DNA of 51,277 nucleotides from Alkalibacterium olivapovliticus (GTDB lineage: Bacteria; Bacillota; Bacilli; Lactobacillales; Carnobacteriaceae_A), in assembly GCF_003003275.1 (NCBI RefSeq), contig NZ_PVTO01000019.1, positions 1-51,277 of the forward strand. The letters are read 5' to 3'. The notes beneath the pieces are model-generated. The model had not been told where the DNA came from. It did no database searches and worked only from the letters and a program-made list of their open reading frames with translations. Both the position numbers and the translations under genes were made by a program. Shown here piece by piece: positions 16,549 to 23,686 of this stretch. How positions within the stretch are numbered: position 1 is the stretch's first letter; each line of letters begins with the position of its first letter.

Positions 16549-17436
16549 GTGATCTATATTGCTAGAGGGTATACAGGGAATAAGATTCAATCCGTTCCAA
16601 CTGAATTAAGTGATTTTGAGGCCATCCGTCAATCAAAGATTCAAGTTTTATCAGATGTGGAGAAGCTTCATCATTACAAGAGAACCACCGTCCATTATTT
16701 CGTTGCTGGTGAGTTTAAAGAGTTGGTACGGAATAATATGAACCTCAAGCATAAAACACTCATAACGCTTGATTTTGACGATACGAAAACTTCACGTGAT
16801 GGTTTCATTGAACACCTCCAGCAGACTATTGGAGGAAACCGATTCTATACGTTTCCCTCCATCCGTAACGGTATCGAGGGTTTACGGTACAGAGTAGTGA
16901 TTGAACCGTCCAGAGCGTTCAATATCAAAGAAAACAGCACTGTAATGGCCTATGTGAACCGTATAATCGGCCTTGAGGGTTATGATGAAACAGCTGATAC
17001 CTTTAGCCAGTTGCAAGGATTAAAAGTCACGTTCGGTACTAAGGAAGCATATGAAGAAGAGTGTTATCTCAATCAAGGCGAACCACTGAATATTGATGAA
17101 GCGATTCAGCTTCAAGAAGCCTATGAGAAAGAGAATCCTCAAGCGATTAAGCGGAAGCAGAAACCATTTCAATTTCAGGTATCGAGAAAGAAAACCTATA
17201 CAGCCAGTTTAATGGAACAGCTCCTTGAACCGATTGAATCAGGTGAACGCAATGTAAGAATGGCCTCTCTTGTTGGTAAGTTGTTTTCGCTGGGGATGAA
17301 CGCTGAAGCAACGTATGAATGGATTCACCTTATCAATGACAACTTTGTCACTCCAGCACTAAGAGAAGATGAAGTGAATACAATATTTCGCAGTATTTTA
17401 AAAGCTGAACAAAACAAACTAGAGAAAGGAGGCTGA
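16549..17436 (+). CDS. Island primase (AEP-like with PriCT-1 domain)
   Basis: Replication primase of 295 residues from GTG 16549, 6 bases after TGAGGTG (a GTG at 16540 is an alternative). The N-terminal half carries a DFD pair (LITLDFDDT) like the metal-binding carboxylates of archaeo-eukaryotic primases. The C-terminal segment (about 212-290: GERNVRMASLVGKLFSLGM with the EDEVNTIFRS ending) fits the PriCT-1 primase tail. It is followed after 4 bases by the helicase, the pri-rep order known from PICIs. Together they should make the island replicate on its own during induction. Confidence 0.75.
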   Translation: MIYIARGYTGNKIQSVPTELSDFEAIRQSKIQVLSDVEKLHHYKRTTVHYFVAGEFKELVRNNMNLKHKTLITLDFDDTKTSRDGFIEHLQQTIGGNRFYTFPSIRNGIEGLRYRVVIEPSRAFNIKENSTVMAYVNRIIGLEGYDETADTFSQLQGLKVTFGTKEAYEEECYLNQGEPLNIDEAIQLQEAYEKENPQAIKRKQKPFQFQVSRKKTYTASLMEQLLEPIESGERNVRMASLVGKLFSLGMNAEATYEWIHLINDNFVTPALREDEVNTIFRSILKAEQNKLEKGG

Positions 17437-17440
17437 TTAC

Positions 17441-19165
17441 TTGCCTAAAAAAAGTATTCCAGATGATATTTCAAAAGATATTGAAGAGTTTACTCATGTG
17501 AGTGAAGTTGCCAGTCAAGAGCCTGAACCAAAGAACCTGAAAGAACTTGAATCCATACTACGCAATAGAGGTTTTAAAGAACGTGAAAAGAAAGAATATA
17601 CTACAGGCAAAGGCGATAATATCAAGGTGAAAAAGCCACGTTTAACACCGTTGGAAGTTGCCAGCGTATTAAAAGAGTATATATCGTTTGTGGTAATAGA
17701 TGATATTTCCAATCCAGTGAATCTATTCCTTTTAGATCAGGGAATCTATACAGATGAAGAAGCGTATTTCTTCAAGTTCATATCTTGTGTAGAGAACACA
17801 TTAAGCGAATCTCAAGCGAGAACCGTTATCTTCCACCTGAAGAATGAGGCTCCAATCAAGAAGCGCTATACAGGTGATAATTACGCTTGTGTGGGAAATG
17901 GCCTATTCAATTTCAACACTAAAGAATTAGAACCATATAGGCCAGATGTTGTCTTTACTTCAAAAATAGCAACTGATTACAAAGAGTTCGATTCTGAACC
18001 ATCAAGAGATGGCTGGACATTCAGTGCCATGTTGAAAGAGTGGGCAAATGGTGATGATGAGCTTGAATCAGTCTTATGGCAGATTATTAGAGCCAGCGTT
18101 CAATTGAAGAACAGAGAACAGTTCGTATTGTTTCGAGATAGTGGAACAGGGCGAACTGGTAAAGGAACAGCGCAAGAGTTCATATCGTCACTGGTGGGAA
18201 AGAGTAACGTACTCCCTCTTACAATGAAAGAACTGACAAAAGACCATCAAACAGAGGGTATTGAAAAAGCACAAGTCATTATAGGAGATGATAATGATGC
18301 TAAAGCGTTCCTTGATGAACCACGTGTGATAAAATCTCTTGCTACTGGTGATCCAATCAATATCAATCCTAAGAAGATGAAACGCTATTCCTTTCAAGGT
18401 ACACCGTTAATCATCCAATCCATCAATGGACATTTAAAAACTTCAGATATGAGTAACGCTTTTAAAAGAAGAATGTTGATTGTGCCATTCATCCGAAGTT
18501 ATAAAGGAAGCAAAGGGAATCCGAAAATTAAAAATGAGTATGCACATGATGAAGAGATTCTTCAGTACATTTTATATGAAGCGTTGCAGTTGGAAGATTT
18601 CACGTTATTCATCCAGCCTGAAATTAGTAAGAAGATTCTCCATGAGTTCACGCTTGAAAATGATGTAGTCGCTGATTTCTATGAGAATGTATTCAAACAG
18701 TTCCAAAGTGCGAGATTAAGAGTGGATTTCGTTTATAACTATTTCGTTAGGTGGGCTGGTAGCGTAGGCAAGCCATCAAAGGTATCTCAACGAATGTTTG
18801 TATCACGATTAAATGAATTCATTGCTGATAGTGATGAGTGGGAACACACAGGCCAGACTGCATTACAAGTGCTGGACTACTTCCTTGAAGAAGATAACCT
18901 CGTAGATGATAGGCCATTCCTTGATGAGTTGACCTATATTCAAGAGAGCTACAGGCGAAAACGAAAATCATGCTATGTGAATAAGAAGAGAGAACATGAG
19001 ATAGAACTCAAGGCCATTGATGTGGAGATTCGCAAGCTGGAGGAAACTTCAGAGGCCATTGAGAATGGAAGAGGAAACATGAAGATGTTGGATCTCGATT
19101 CTCACAACAAACAGCTGAAAGAAATGAAGCAGTACAGAGATGACTTCATGCAGTCATACAGTTAA
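17441..19165 (+). CDS. Island replication protein, SF3/D5-type helicase
   Basis: 574 residues from TTG 17441, 9 bases after AAAGGAGG. Superfamily 3 helicase motifs: Walker A GTGRTGKG (235-242, with Gly-Arg-Thr where many members have Gly-x-Asn), Walker B VIIGDDND (279-286), motif C IIQSINGH with Asn329, and Arg finger at 343/344 (FKRRM). A region of about 130 residues precedes it, as in the D5_N architecture. A C-terminal domain (from about 400) likely binds the iterons directly downstream. The role is origin melting and fork unwinding for the island. Confidence 0.85.
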   Translation: MPKKSIPDDISKDIEEFTHVSEVASQEPEPKNLKELESILRNRGFKEREKKEYTTGKGDNIKVKKPRLTPLEVASVLKEYISFVVIDDISNPVNLFLLDQGIYTDEEAYFFKFISCVENTLSESQARTVIFHLKNEAPIKKRYTGDNYACVGNGLFNFNTKELEPYRPDVVFTSKIATDYKEFDSEPSRDGWTFSAMLKEWANGDDELESVLWQIIRASVQLKNREQFVLFRDSGTGRTGKGTAQEFISSLVGKSNVLPLTMKELTKDHQTEGIEKAQVIIGDDNDAKAFLDEPRVIKSLATGDPININPKKMKRYSFQGTPLIIQSINGHLKTSDMSNAFKRRMLIVPFIRSYKGSKGNPKIKNEYAHDEEILQYILYEALQLEDFTLFIQPEISKKILHEFTLENDVVADFYENVFKQFQSARLRVDFVYNYFVRWAGSVGKPSKVSQRMFVSRLNEFIADSDEWEHTGQTALQVLDYFLEEDNLVDDRPFLDELTYIQESYRRKRKSCYVNKKREHEIELKAIDVEIRKLEETSEAIENGRGNMKMLDLDSHNKQLKEMKQYRDDFMQSYS

Positions 19166-19446
19166 CTAAAAACATAACTGCATGAGATAACTGCATAGGT
19201 TTAGCCTTGATATAGAGCGATTCTTCATAGTCTATGTAGTTATACAGTTATCTTTTTAGAAAATAAAGAAAGAAAATAAAAAAAGAATAGTATATATGTA
19301 ATGTGTATATTGAAACAAATATGGCAAAAGTTAACTGCATAACTGTATTGGCCTCTTCAGGCTTGATATGACAACGTTTAGCTATGCAGTTATCTATAGC
19401 CATGCAGTTATCTTTAACTGTATTGGCCTATCAAAAGGAGGAAATT
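19159..19446 (+). promoter_or_regulatory. Island replication origin: iterons around an AT-rich core
   Basis: Copies of ataactgcat/atgcagttat occur on both sides of an AT-rich block. Left set: 19174-19183, 19187-19196, 19234-19244 (one base off, inverted) and 19244-19253 (acagttatct, inverted). Right set: 19330-19340, 19339-19348, 19384-19393 (inverted), 19402-19411 (inverted) and 19414-19423. The sequence aactgtattggcct also occurs twice (19341-19354, 19416-19429). The core 19255-19320 is over 80% A/T. Two iteron sets flanking an AT-rich melt region just after rep is the layout of SaPI/PICI origins. Confidence 0.75.
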
Positions 19447-19716
19447 ATGACATATCTCGACTGGTTAAGTAAACAAGATGGACATAATGCTTTAGTGGAT
19501 CTAAAGAATGATATTACGCTGGATGGTGGTTTCCCTCAAGATAACAAGCTGGCAGATATGAGGCGGTATCTTGTAAGTAAGAAAGCTCCAATACGAGTAT
19601 TCAAAGTGTTCTATTGGTCGTATGGCCTATATCTCAAGGAGATGAGAACGGAGGTTAAGCAACTTGAAGCGGAATTTTTACGAGAGATTGAAGAAGCTGG
19701 AGAAGAATACCTTTGA
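19447..19716 (+). CDS. YozE-SAM-like fold protein
   Basis: 89 residues from ATG 19447 after AAAGGAGG. The upstream in-frame ATG at 19384 lies inside an origin iteron and has no ribosome site. The pattern YLDWL, then DGGFP, then RRYLVSKK, then VFKVFYWSYGLYL matches the YozE (DUF1250) SAM-like domain seen in small Firmicute and phage-island proteins. It is the first gene after the origin. The function of the family is unknown; a protein-protein or nucleic-acid binding helper is possible. Confidence 0.6.
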   Translation: MTYLDWLSKQDGHNALVDLKNDITLDGGFPQDNKLADMRRYLVSKKAPIRVFKVFYWSYGLYLKEMRTEVKQLEAEFLREIEEAGEEYL

Positions 19717-19909
19717 TGGTAATACATTATGGTGTGTACGTGTTGAAGCTGGTGATAGGTGGACACCGTACGAGATTACAACAGATAAAGGAGTGGAACG
19801 CCAGCGACTGCAAGCAATGACTGGAGAAGCCTTCCTCGAATGGCAGAATAGATTAGGAAGAAGAGCTTTAGTGATACTGGATGATGTGGAGGTGGAGGAT
19901 GAAGAATAG
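19664..19909 (+). CDS. Tandem small-protein family member 1
   Basis: 81 residues from TTG 19664, 9 bases after GGAGG, overlapping the upstream gene by 53 bases. It begins with a basic amphipathic helix (YERLKKLEK) followed by an acidic beta-rich body and an acidic end (LDDVEVEDEE). The same design recurs in the next two genes, so three diverged tandem paralogs are likely. Not recognised. The acidic compact body could act as a DNA mimic or as a protein inhibitor, but this is speculation. Confidence 0.6.
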   Translation: MKRNFYERLKKLEKNTFDGNTLWCVRVEAGDRWTPYEITTDKGVERQRLQAMTGEAFLEWQNRLGRRALVILDDVEVEDEE

Positions 19910-20135
19910 AGAACTGGTGAAGCGACTGAAACAGCTGGAGAAAGATTCTATCAAGCTGGAAGAGTTGCCAATAACTATTGAACTAGGTGCTGGAGATGAA
20001 GCGGACATATACATTGAAGAGAACGGTTCAAAGCGTTATCTATCTGAAGAAGAATATGCTGAACACTGTAAACGATTCGTCAAAAGTGGCAAGCGGAAGC
20101 ATATTGAAGTTGAGATAGGTGAGTGGGATGAATAA
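19899..20135 (+). CDS. Tandem small-protein family member 2
   Basis: 78 residues from ATG 19899, 6 bases after GGAGG at 19888. An in-frame start at 19881 is less likely. It begins MKNRELVKRLKQLEKD, like its neighbours, then a short beta-rich acidic domain containing DEADIYIEENGSKRYLSEEE. Its start overlaps the previous gene by 11 bases and it overlaps the next by 8, so the three are translationally coupled. Function unknown. Confidence 0.6.
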   Translation: MKNRELVKRLKQLEKDSIKLEELPITIELGAGDEADIYIEENGSKRYLSEEEYAEHCKRFVKSGKRKHIEVEIGEWDE

Positions 20136-20352
20136 AAAGGAATGGAAGAAGCGACTGAAGAAGCTGGAAGCTGAACGGTATAAAGAATTAGATACTCCAG
20201 TGGTATTCATTGACATCCTAGAAAATGGACAAAGAGAAATATATACGTTCATTAAAGGTGAAGAACGGTTATTGACTGAAGAAGAATGGCAGAATTGCAG
20301 TCCTGAAACAGTCACTATCATTGATGATATACCTGATACAGATTTTAGCTGA
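20128..20352 (+). CDS. Tandem small-protein family member 3
   Basis: 74 residues from ATG 20128 (GGTGAG upstream). It starts MNKKEWKKRLKKLEAE and continues with a VVFIDILENGQREIYTFIK stretch and RLLTEEEW, which lines up with ADIYIEENGSKRYLSEEEY of member 2. The repeated layout supports duplication and divergence inside the island. It precedes the TerS-like gene by 44 bases. Confidence 0.6.
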   Translation: MNKKEWKKRLKKLEAERYKELDTPVVFIDILENGQREIYTFIKGEERLLTEEEWQNCSPETVTIIDDIPDTDFS

Positions 20353-20396
20353 TACGCATTGACTTAGAATAAAAAGCGTACACTGGAGGTGAAAAA

Positions 20397-20759
20397 TTGG
20401 CAGATTTAAAAGGAAAACAGAATAAATTTTTAATAGCTATGCTGGAGAATCCTACAACAGATGAGGCCATTGAATCGGCAAACATCCATAGAGGAACAGC
20501 CTATAAATATTTACGTGATCCAGTATTCAAAGAAGCATTGAGAGAAGCCAGAAAAGAATTAGTCATGATGGTAACTCATAAGCTTTCAACAGCTGGAGAG
20601 AAAGCGGTTCTCACATTACTGGAAGTGATTGAAGATGAAGAAGCTCCAGCAACTAGTAGAGTGAGTGCTTCTCGTACCGTACTTGAATACTTGTACCGTA
20701 GTTATGAGAATGATGAACTACTGGAACGCATTGAGAAGCTGGAAGAAATGCAAAGCTAA
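20397..20759 (+). CDS. Small-terminase-like HTH protein (TerS type, phBC6A51 family)
   Basis: 120 residues from TTG 20397 after TGGAGGTG. The N-terminal helix-turn-helix (about 6-40: KQNKFLIAMLENPTTDEAIE, then NIHRGTAYKYL) is followed by a long helical oligomerisation region (about 45-115). This is the layout of phage small-terminase and phBC6A51-type proteins. In PICIs an island TerS redirects the helper phage's large terminase to package island DNA. No large terminase is present, which fits such parasitism. It could alternatively be an ordinary HTH regulator; the packaging role is inference. Confidence 0.72.
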   Translation: MADLKGKQNKFLIAMLENPTTDEAIESANIHRGTAYKYLRDPVFKEALREARKELVMMVTHKLSTAGEKAVLTLLEVIEDEEAPATSRVSASRTVLEYLYRSYENDELLERIEKLEEMQS

Positions 20760-20972
20760 AAAACGAACGATTTAATGTTTAATATATTTATTGTTCGTAT
20801 AAATAAAGGTGCAAAAGCCATCCGTTTTATGTGTCTAGCTAACTTAGTACCATACATTACAATAGAAAATGGCTTGATACCAATAACGGTTAAGGTTTTT
20901 AAGTAGTAGAAATAGTGAAAATTAGCAAAACTGTTGCAGTAAACCAATATAAAAACAAAGGAGAAATGAATA
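20760..20972. other. Gap between terS-like gene and the distal cassette
   Basis: 213 bases without a gene. It contains the 19-mer gcaaaactgttgcagtaaa (20925-20943), repeated exactly at 22922-22940 near attR. A nearby block with taaggtttttaag resembles the sequence around 23010-23020. It may hold the promoter for the next two genes; no clear -35/-10 pair is seen. Confidence 0.4.
20925..20943 (+). repeat. 19-bp direct repeat upstream of the distal cassette
   Basis: The sequence gcaaaactgttgcagtaaa is identical to 22922-22940. The inner 10-mer is shared with the attL-proximal site at 12558. Confidence 0.6.
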
Positions 20973-21233
20973 ATGACACATTACGAAAAAGCATTTAAAG
21001 AATTATATGAGGCAATTCAGGAATCAAGCGATCAGGCTTTAAGATTGAGAGCTATGACACTTAGAGAAGCGGTTCTAGATAGTGCAGAGGCTGAAAAGAA
21101 TAAACCAGTTGAAGAATTAATTTCGGCTGGAGAGTTTAACAGCATGAGTTATAAAGACCGTGCAAAGCTGAAGAATGAGAAACCTGATGTATATAAGAAA
21201 GCTATTGCTGGAAAATTCAAGGAGGCGATTTAA
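20973..21233 (+). CDS. Small phage-like protein, scaffold-like C terminus
   Basis: 86 residues, all helical and highly charged. The C-terminal part (GEFNSMSYKDRAKLKNEKPD followed by VYKKAI) resembles the tail motif of small phage head or scaffold-region proteins (Met-x-Tyr-x-x-Arg, Asn-x-x-Pro-x-x-Tyr), a resemblance seen by eye only. It follows AAAGGAG, and its stop overlaps the next ATG by one base, so the two are made together. In satellites the genes after terS often redirect capsid assembly, so this is a candidate capsid-interference factor. Confidence 0.55.
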   Translation: MTHYEKAFKELYEAIQESSDQALRLRAMTLREAVLDSAEAEKNKPVEELISAGEFNSMSYKDRAKLKNEKPDVYKKAIAGKFKEAI

Positions 21234-21880
21234 TGATAAAAGGTGCAGAGAATCTATTAACTATGGCAAGCGAACCAATCAAAGATATTCAAAATAGCAT
21301 TGAAGAACTGGAATCTGAAAAACAGCGATTGACTGAACAATTAGATACCAGCGATAACCAGTTTAGCATGGAAGTAGTAAAGAAGAATAAGGCGATTGAA
21401 TCTGATATTCACCAGATTGAGAACACTCTGAAACGTGCGAAACAGCGTAAGGAAGAGCTTCTTATTGGTAATGCTGATAATGTATATAATGAATCAAAGA
21501 AACTCCTCAAGGCTTTCAAAGATGACTTGAACGACCAGCACAAAGCAGACAATCAGAGAATCATTTCAATGATTGATGAGGTAAGAGCTATTTACCAATC
21601 GTTCAAAGAAGAAGATAAAAAACATAGTGCGGATGTAGCTGATTTCATTGATAAAATCTCTCCTTATCTAGATCCACGAAACAAAGCAGAGTTTGGAGCG
21701 ATTGGAACTCAAGAGAACCAGCTGAACAGAATGAACGAAAGACAAAACATGAATACGTACCTCACATGGCTGGAGATAGTAAGAGAGGACTTCTTCAAAA
21801 TAGGCGGATTGATTACGGATTTTAAAGAATCATCTTACAGTCAAAACGAAAGAGAAAAGTATTCCACCGATTCAGAATAA
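21233..21880 (+). CDS. Coiled-coil island protein, unknown function
   Basis: 215 residues, with strong coiled coil over about 12-85 (NSIEELESEKQRLTEQLDTS and following heptads). More helix continues to about 150, then a less charged C-terminal segment (TYLTWLEIVREDFFKIGGLI) that could contact a partner. No signal peptide or enzyme motif. It is translationally coupled to the 86-residue protein and ends in a clear terminator at 21912-21939. Not recognised. Position suggests morphogenesis or phage interference. Confidence 0.6.
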   Translation: MIKGAENLLTMASEPIKDIQNSIEELESEKQRLTEQLDTSDNQFSMEVVKKNKAIESDIHQIENTLKRAKQRKEELLIGNADNVYNESKKLLKAFKDDLNDQHKADNQRIISMIDEVRAIYQSFKEEDKKHSADVADFIDKISPYLDPRNKAEFGAIGTQENQLNRMNERQNMNTYLTWLEIVREDFFKIGGLITDFKESSYSQNEREKYSTDSE

Positions 21881-21911
21881 GTATAATAAGCTTCTCGAAA
21901 CGAATAGCAAG

Positions 21912-21939
21912 AGCCTTGTCTTAATCGGCAAGGCTTTTT
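21912..21939 (+). terminator. Terminator after the coiled-coil gene
   Basis: Arms agccttg (21912-21918) and caaggct (21929-21935), with a T5 run at 21935-21939. Confidence 0.8.
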
Positions 21940-22000
21940 ACCTTAGTGCAGTAAGTTCCTTAATGATTTAGGCAAAGAAATAAACTGGAGGGAGTAAGAT

Positions 22001-22594
22001 ATGACACGTAGAATACAAGAACGGTATCATAGGCTAGAGATAACGCAAGTAACTCCATATTTAAACCAAAGCAAAAAGAAACTAGCCATCACATATGGAG
22101 ATGGTTTCAAAATACCAGTTCATTATGATGTAGAATCAATGAAACTTGTCTTGAATGGTATATCTATTCGCATTACAACTACTCCATGCAATTATGGAGG
22201 GGTTCGCTATTGGTTTATTTGTAACCATTGTAAGAAGCGTAAGGGCGTAATGTATATCATACCAACAAAGCATGGCAACGTATGGACGTGTAGAACGTGT
22301 GCGAACCTTGTTTATAAAAGCCAACAGTTGACTAAAACAGATTACTGGACATGGTTCATAAAAGCTGGGAAAGTAGCTCAAGAGATAGAACCTGATTATA
22401 ACGTGATTGAAAAAAGACCAGCTTCACAGGGTTTATATTGGTATCATTTCCCAGATAAACCAAAACACATGAAGCACCGAAAGTATGAAAAACTAAGAGA
22501 ACAGTTTATTAAGTATGCTGACAAAGGCAATAAGATAAACACCAATAGAATACAAAATAAGATAAACACTATAAGAAAAAAGCTGGAGAACTAA
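22001..22594 (+). CDS. Zinc-ribbon protein of unknown function
   Basis: 197 residues after CTGGAGGGAG. Two cysteine pairs, CNHC (about 75-78) and CRTC (about 101-104), form a zinc ribbon. The second is in CRTCANLVYKSQQ, a CRxCxxLxYxSQ signature I associate with a widespread uncharacterised family next to integrative elements. An N-terminal beta-rich domain and a basic C-terminal tail (many Lys/Asn) suggest nucleic-acid binding. It stands alone after the terminator at 21912, so it is a separate transcription unit and a candidate cargo gene of the island. Confidence 0.65.
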   Translation: MTRRIQERYHRLEITQVTPYLNQSKKKLAITYGDGFKIPVHYDVESMKLVLNGISIRITTTPCNYGGVRYWFICNHCKKRKGVMYIIPTKHGNVWTCRTCANLVYKSQQLTKTDYWTWFIKAGKVAQEIEPDYNVIEKRPASQGLYWYHFPDKPKHMKHRKYEKLREQFIKYADKGNKINTNRIQNKINTIRKKLEN

Positions 22595-22872
22595 TGGAGA
22601 AGCGTACAAGACAAAGTACAGATAATCATAGACTTATTAAGCTGAAACAGGCCGTATAGAGCCATGAGAGGCTTATTATTTATCAGTCTGTACTAGTAGT
22701 GTAGAGTTTAGTTGTAAAACGCCAGCATAAGCTTATATGAGCGATTTAAGAGCGTTTCAATTAAATAGAATATATCTATCTATAATGATACAAGAGCCTT
22801 TAAATGTGGTAGAATCGAACAAATAGGAAGAGGGTTCTGACTGATTGAGGAATTACTCCAGCTGGTACAATT

Positions 22873-22903
22873 GCAATAAAAAAGGCCACTCAAATGAGTA
22901 GCC
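22873..22903 (-). terminator. Leftward hairpin near the island right end
   Basis: Arms ggc(c)actc and gagt(a)gcc at 22884-22903 are followed on the minus strand by a T-rich run (22873-22883). It would stop transcription entering the island from the chromosomal side. Confidence 0.55.
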
Positions 22904-22921
22904 ACTCCCCAGCCTTTTGGT

Positions 22922-22940
22922 GCAAAACTGTTGCAGTAAA
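22922..22940 (+). repeat. 19-bp direct repeat near attR (candidate arm site)
   Basis: Identical to 20925-20943, 117 bases inside attR, sharing aactgttgca with 12558-12567 inside attL. Confidence 0.55.
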
Positions 22941-23056
22941 GTATAGTATATGATGATAATATTGATTAATTGTGATTGAGTGAAAAATGCTAGTTTTCCT
23001 TATCGTTGTAAGGTTTTTGAGCATAATTGAAACATAGTGAATAGTACTGATTGTGT

Positions 23057-23072
23057 CCAGTAGGGACCATAC
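23057..23072. repeat. attR core (16 bp)
   Basis: Exact copy of ccagtagggaccatac from the tRNA-Val 3' end (12458-12473). To its right lies an orphan terminator that fits the original end of the tRNA transcript. Confidence 0.88.
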
Positions 23073-23081
23073 TATTTAATA

Positions 23082-23136
23082 AAGCCTTATCCTTTACGTG
23101 ACCATTCGTGGTCTCCGAGAGGGTAAGGCTTTTTTG
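23082..23136 (+). terminator. Displaced original tRNA-Val terminator
   Basis: Arms at 23082-23093 (aagccttatcct) and about 23119-23130 (agggtaaggctt) with a T6 run. No rightward gene lies between attR and this hairpin, so it most simply is the terminator of the tRNA before the island inserted. It may also serve the leftward DUF2812 gene. Confidence 0.75.
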
Positions 23137-23147
23137 TTAGGTGAGAC

Positions 23148-23684
23148 TTATTCTTTTAATTGGTTGATTTTTCGAGTGAGGTTCAGGACGAGTTTAACAT
23201 ATAGAAGAACGACAAACCCTATGGCAAAAGCCACAATAAAATTAGTAAAGACAAAATCACTTGCAGTAGCTAACAGAATTAGGGGGAGCATACCAAAAGT
23301 AATCAGGAGTCCGAAGATGCCCCATTTCAAACGGATTTTTTTAAAGAGCTCAATTTTAGATGTGTTATCGGTATAGATCTCCGTATTCTCACTCTCTTTG
23401 GCTTCTTTTCTGAAGTAACACCAGTAACCGTCTAAGATTGGATAAGTGAATACAGATTCCCATCCGCTGTCTTCAAACAACTGCAGGTAATCATCGAGGT
23501 CACCATCACTGGAATTGTGATAATCAATGCGGTACTGAAAGTCTTTTGAAGCACCTTGTTGAAAGTGGTATTTGAGGTTTTCGTAGTGAGTAAAGTACCA
23601 GCCCTTTGATGCCATTTCTATTAAGAATTGTTCTTCTTTTTCAAAGTTATCGACCGTAAAGAATTTGCTTACTTTCTTTTCCAT
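23148..23684 (-). CDS. DUF2812 membrane protein
   Basis: 178 residues. The N-terminal soluble domain (about 1-110) has the DUF2812 pattern with KGWYFTHYE and GWESVFTYP, followed by two membrane helices (about 122-142 and 147-168). Genes of this family usually sit with a PadR regulator, as here; the padR stop lies 2 bases upstream. The function is unknown; a membrane-stress or envelope role is often assumed. Confidence 0.85.
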   Translation of the reverse strand: MEKKVSKFFTVDNFEKEEQFLIEMASKGWYFTHYENLKYHFQQGASKDFQYRIDYHNSSDGDLDDYLQLFEDSGWESVFTYPILDGYWCYFRKEAKESENTEIYTDNTSKIELFKKIRLKWGIFGLLITFGMLPLILLATASDFVFTNFIVAFAIGFVVLLYVKLVLNLTRKINQLKE

Positions 23685-23686
23685 TT

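Larger units (their letters stand above)
22660..23056. other. Gene-free right end of the island
   Basis: No ORF with a credible start is seen. It contains a hairpin with arms aaacgc (22717-22722) and gcgttt (22752-22757) enclosing the palindrome ataagcttat (22727-22736), a leftward terminator-like hairpin at 22884-22903, the 19-mer repeat at 22922-22940 and the approach to attR. Integrase, excisionase or packaging signals would be expected here. Confidence 0.5.
12458..23072. mobile_element. Integrated phage-satellite island (PICI-like), 10.6 kb
   Basis: Bounded by 16-bp repeats of the tRNA-Val 3' end. Gene order: integrase and XRE repressor leftward; then divergent rightward HTH (Cro/Str-like), excisionase-like HTH, three or four small ORFs, AEP-type primase, SF3 helicase Rep, iteron/AT-rich origin, small ORFs, TerS-like protein, a coiled-coil pair, a zinc-ribbon protein, then attR. 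There is no capsid, portal, tail, large terminase, lysis or conjugation gene. This order and content are those of phage-inducible chromosomal islands of Gram-positive hosts. Helper phage and induction are not visible in the sequence. A decayed prophage is less likely because the regulatory and replication modules are complete and compact. Confidence 0.85.

Noticed and set aside
22594-22659. 21-codon ORF overlapping the zinc-ribbon gene stop (TAATG)
   Set aside because: Too short, with no independent support apart from the overlap.
12458-23072. Ordinary prophage or integrative conjugative element
   Set aside because: No capsid, portal, tail, lysis, large terminase, relaxase or secretion genes are present, while replication and switch modules are complete and compact.
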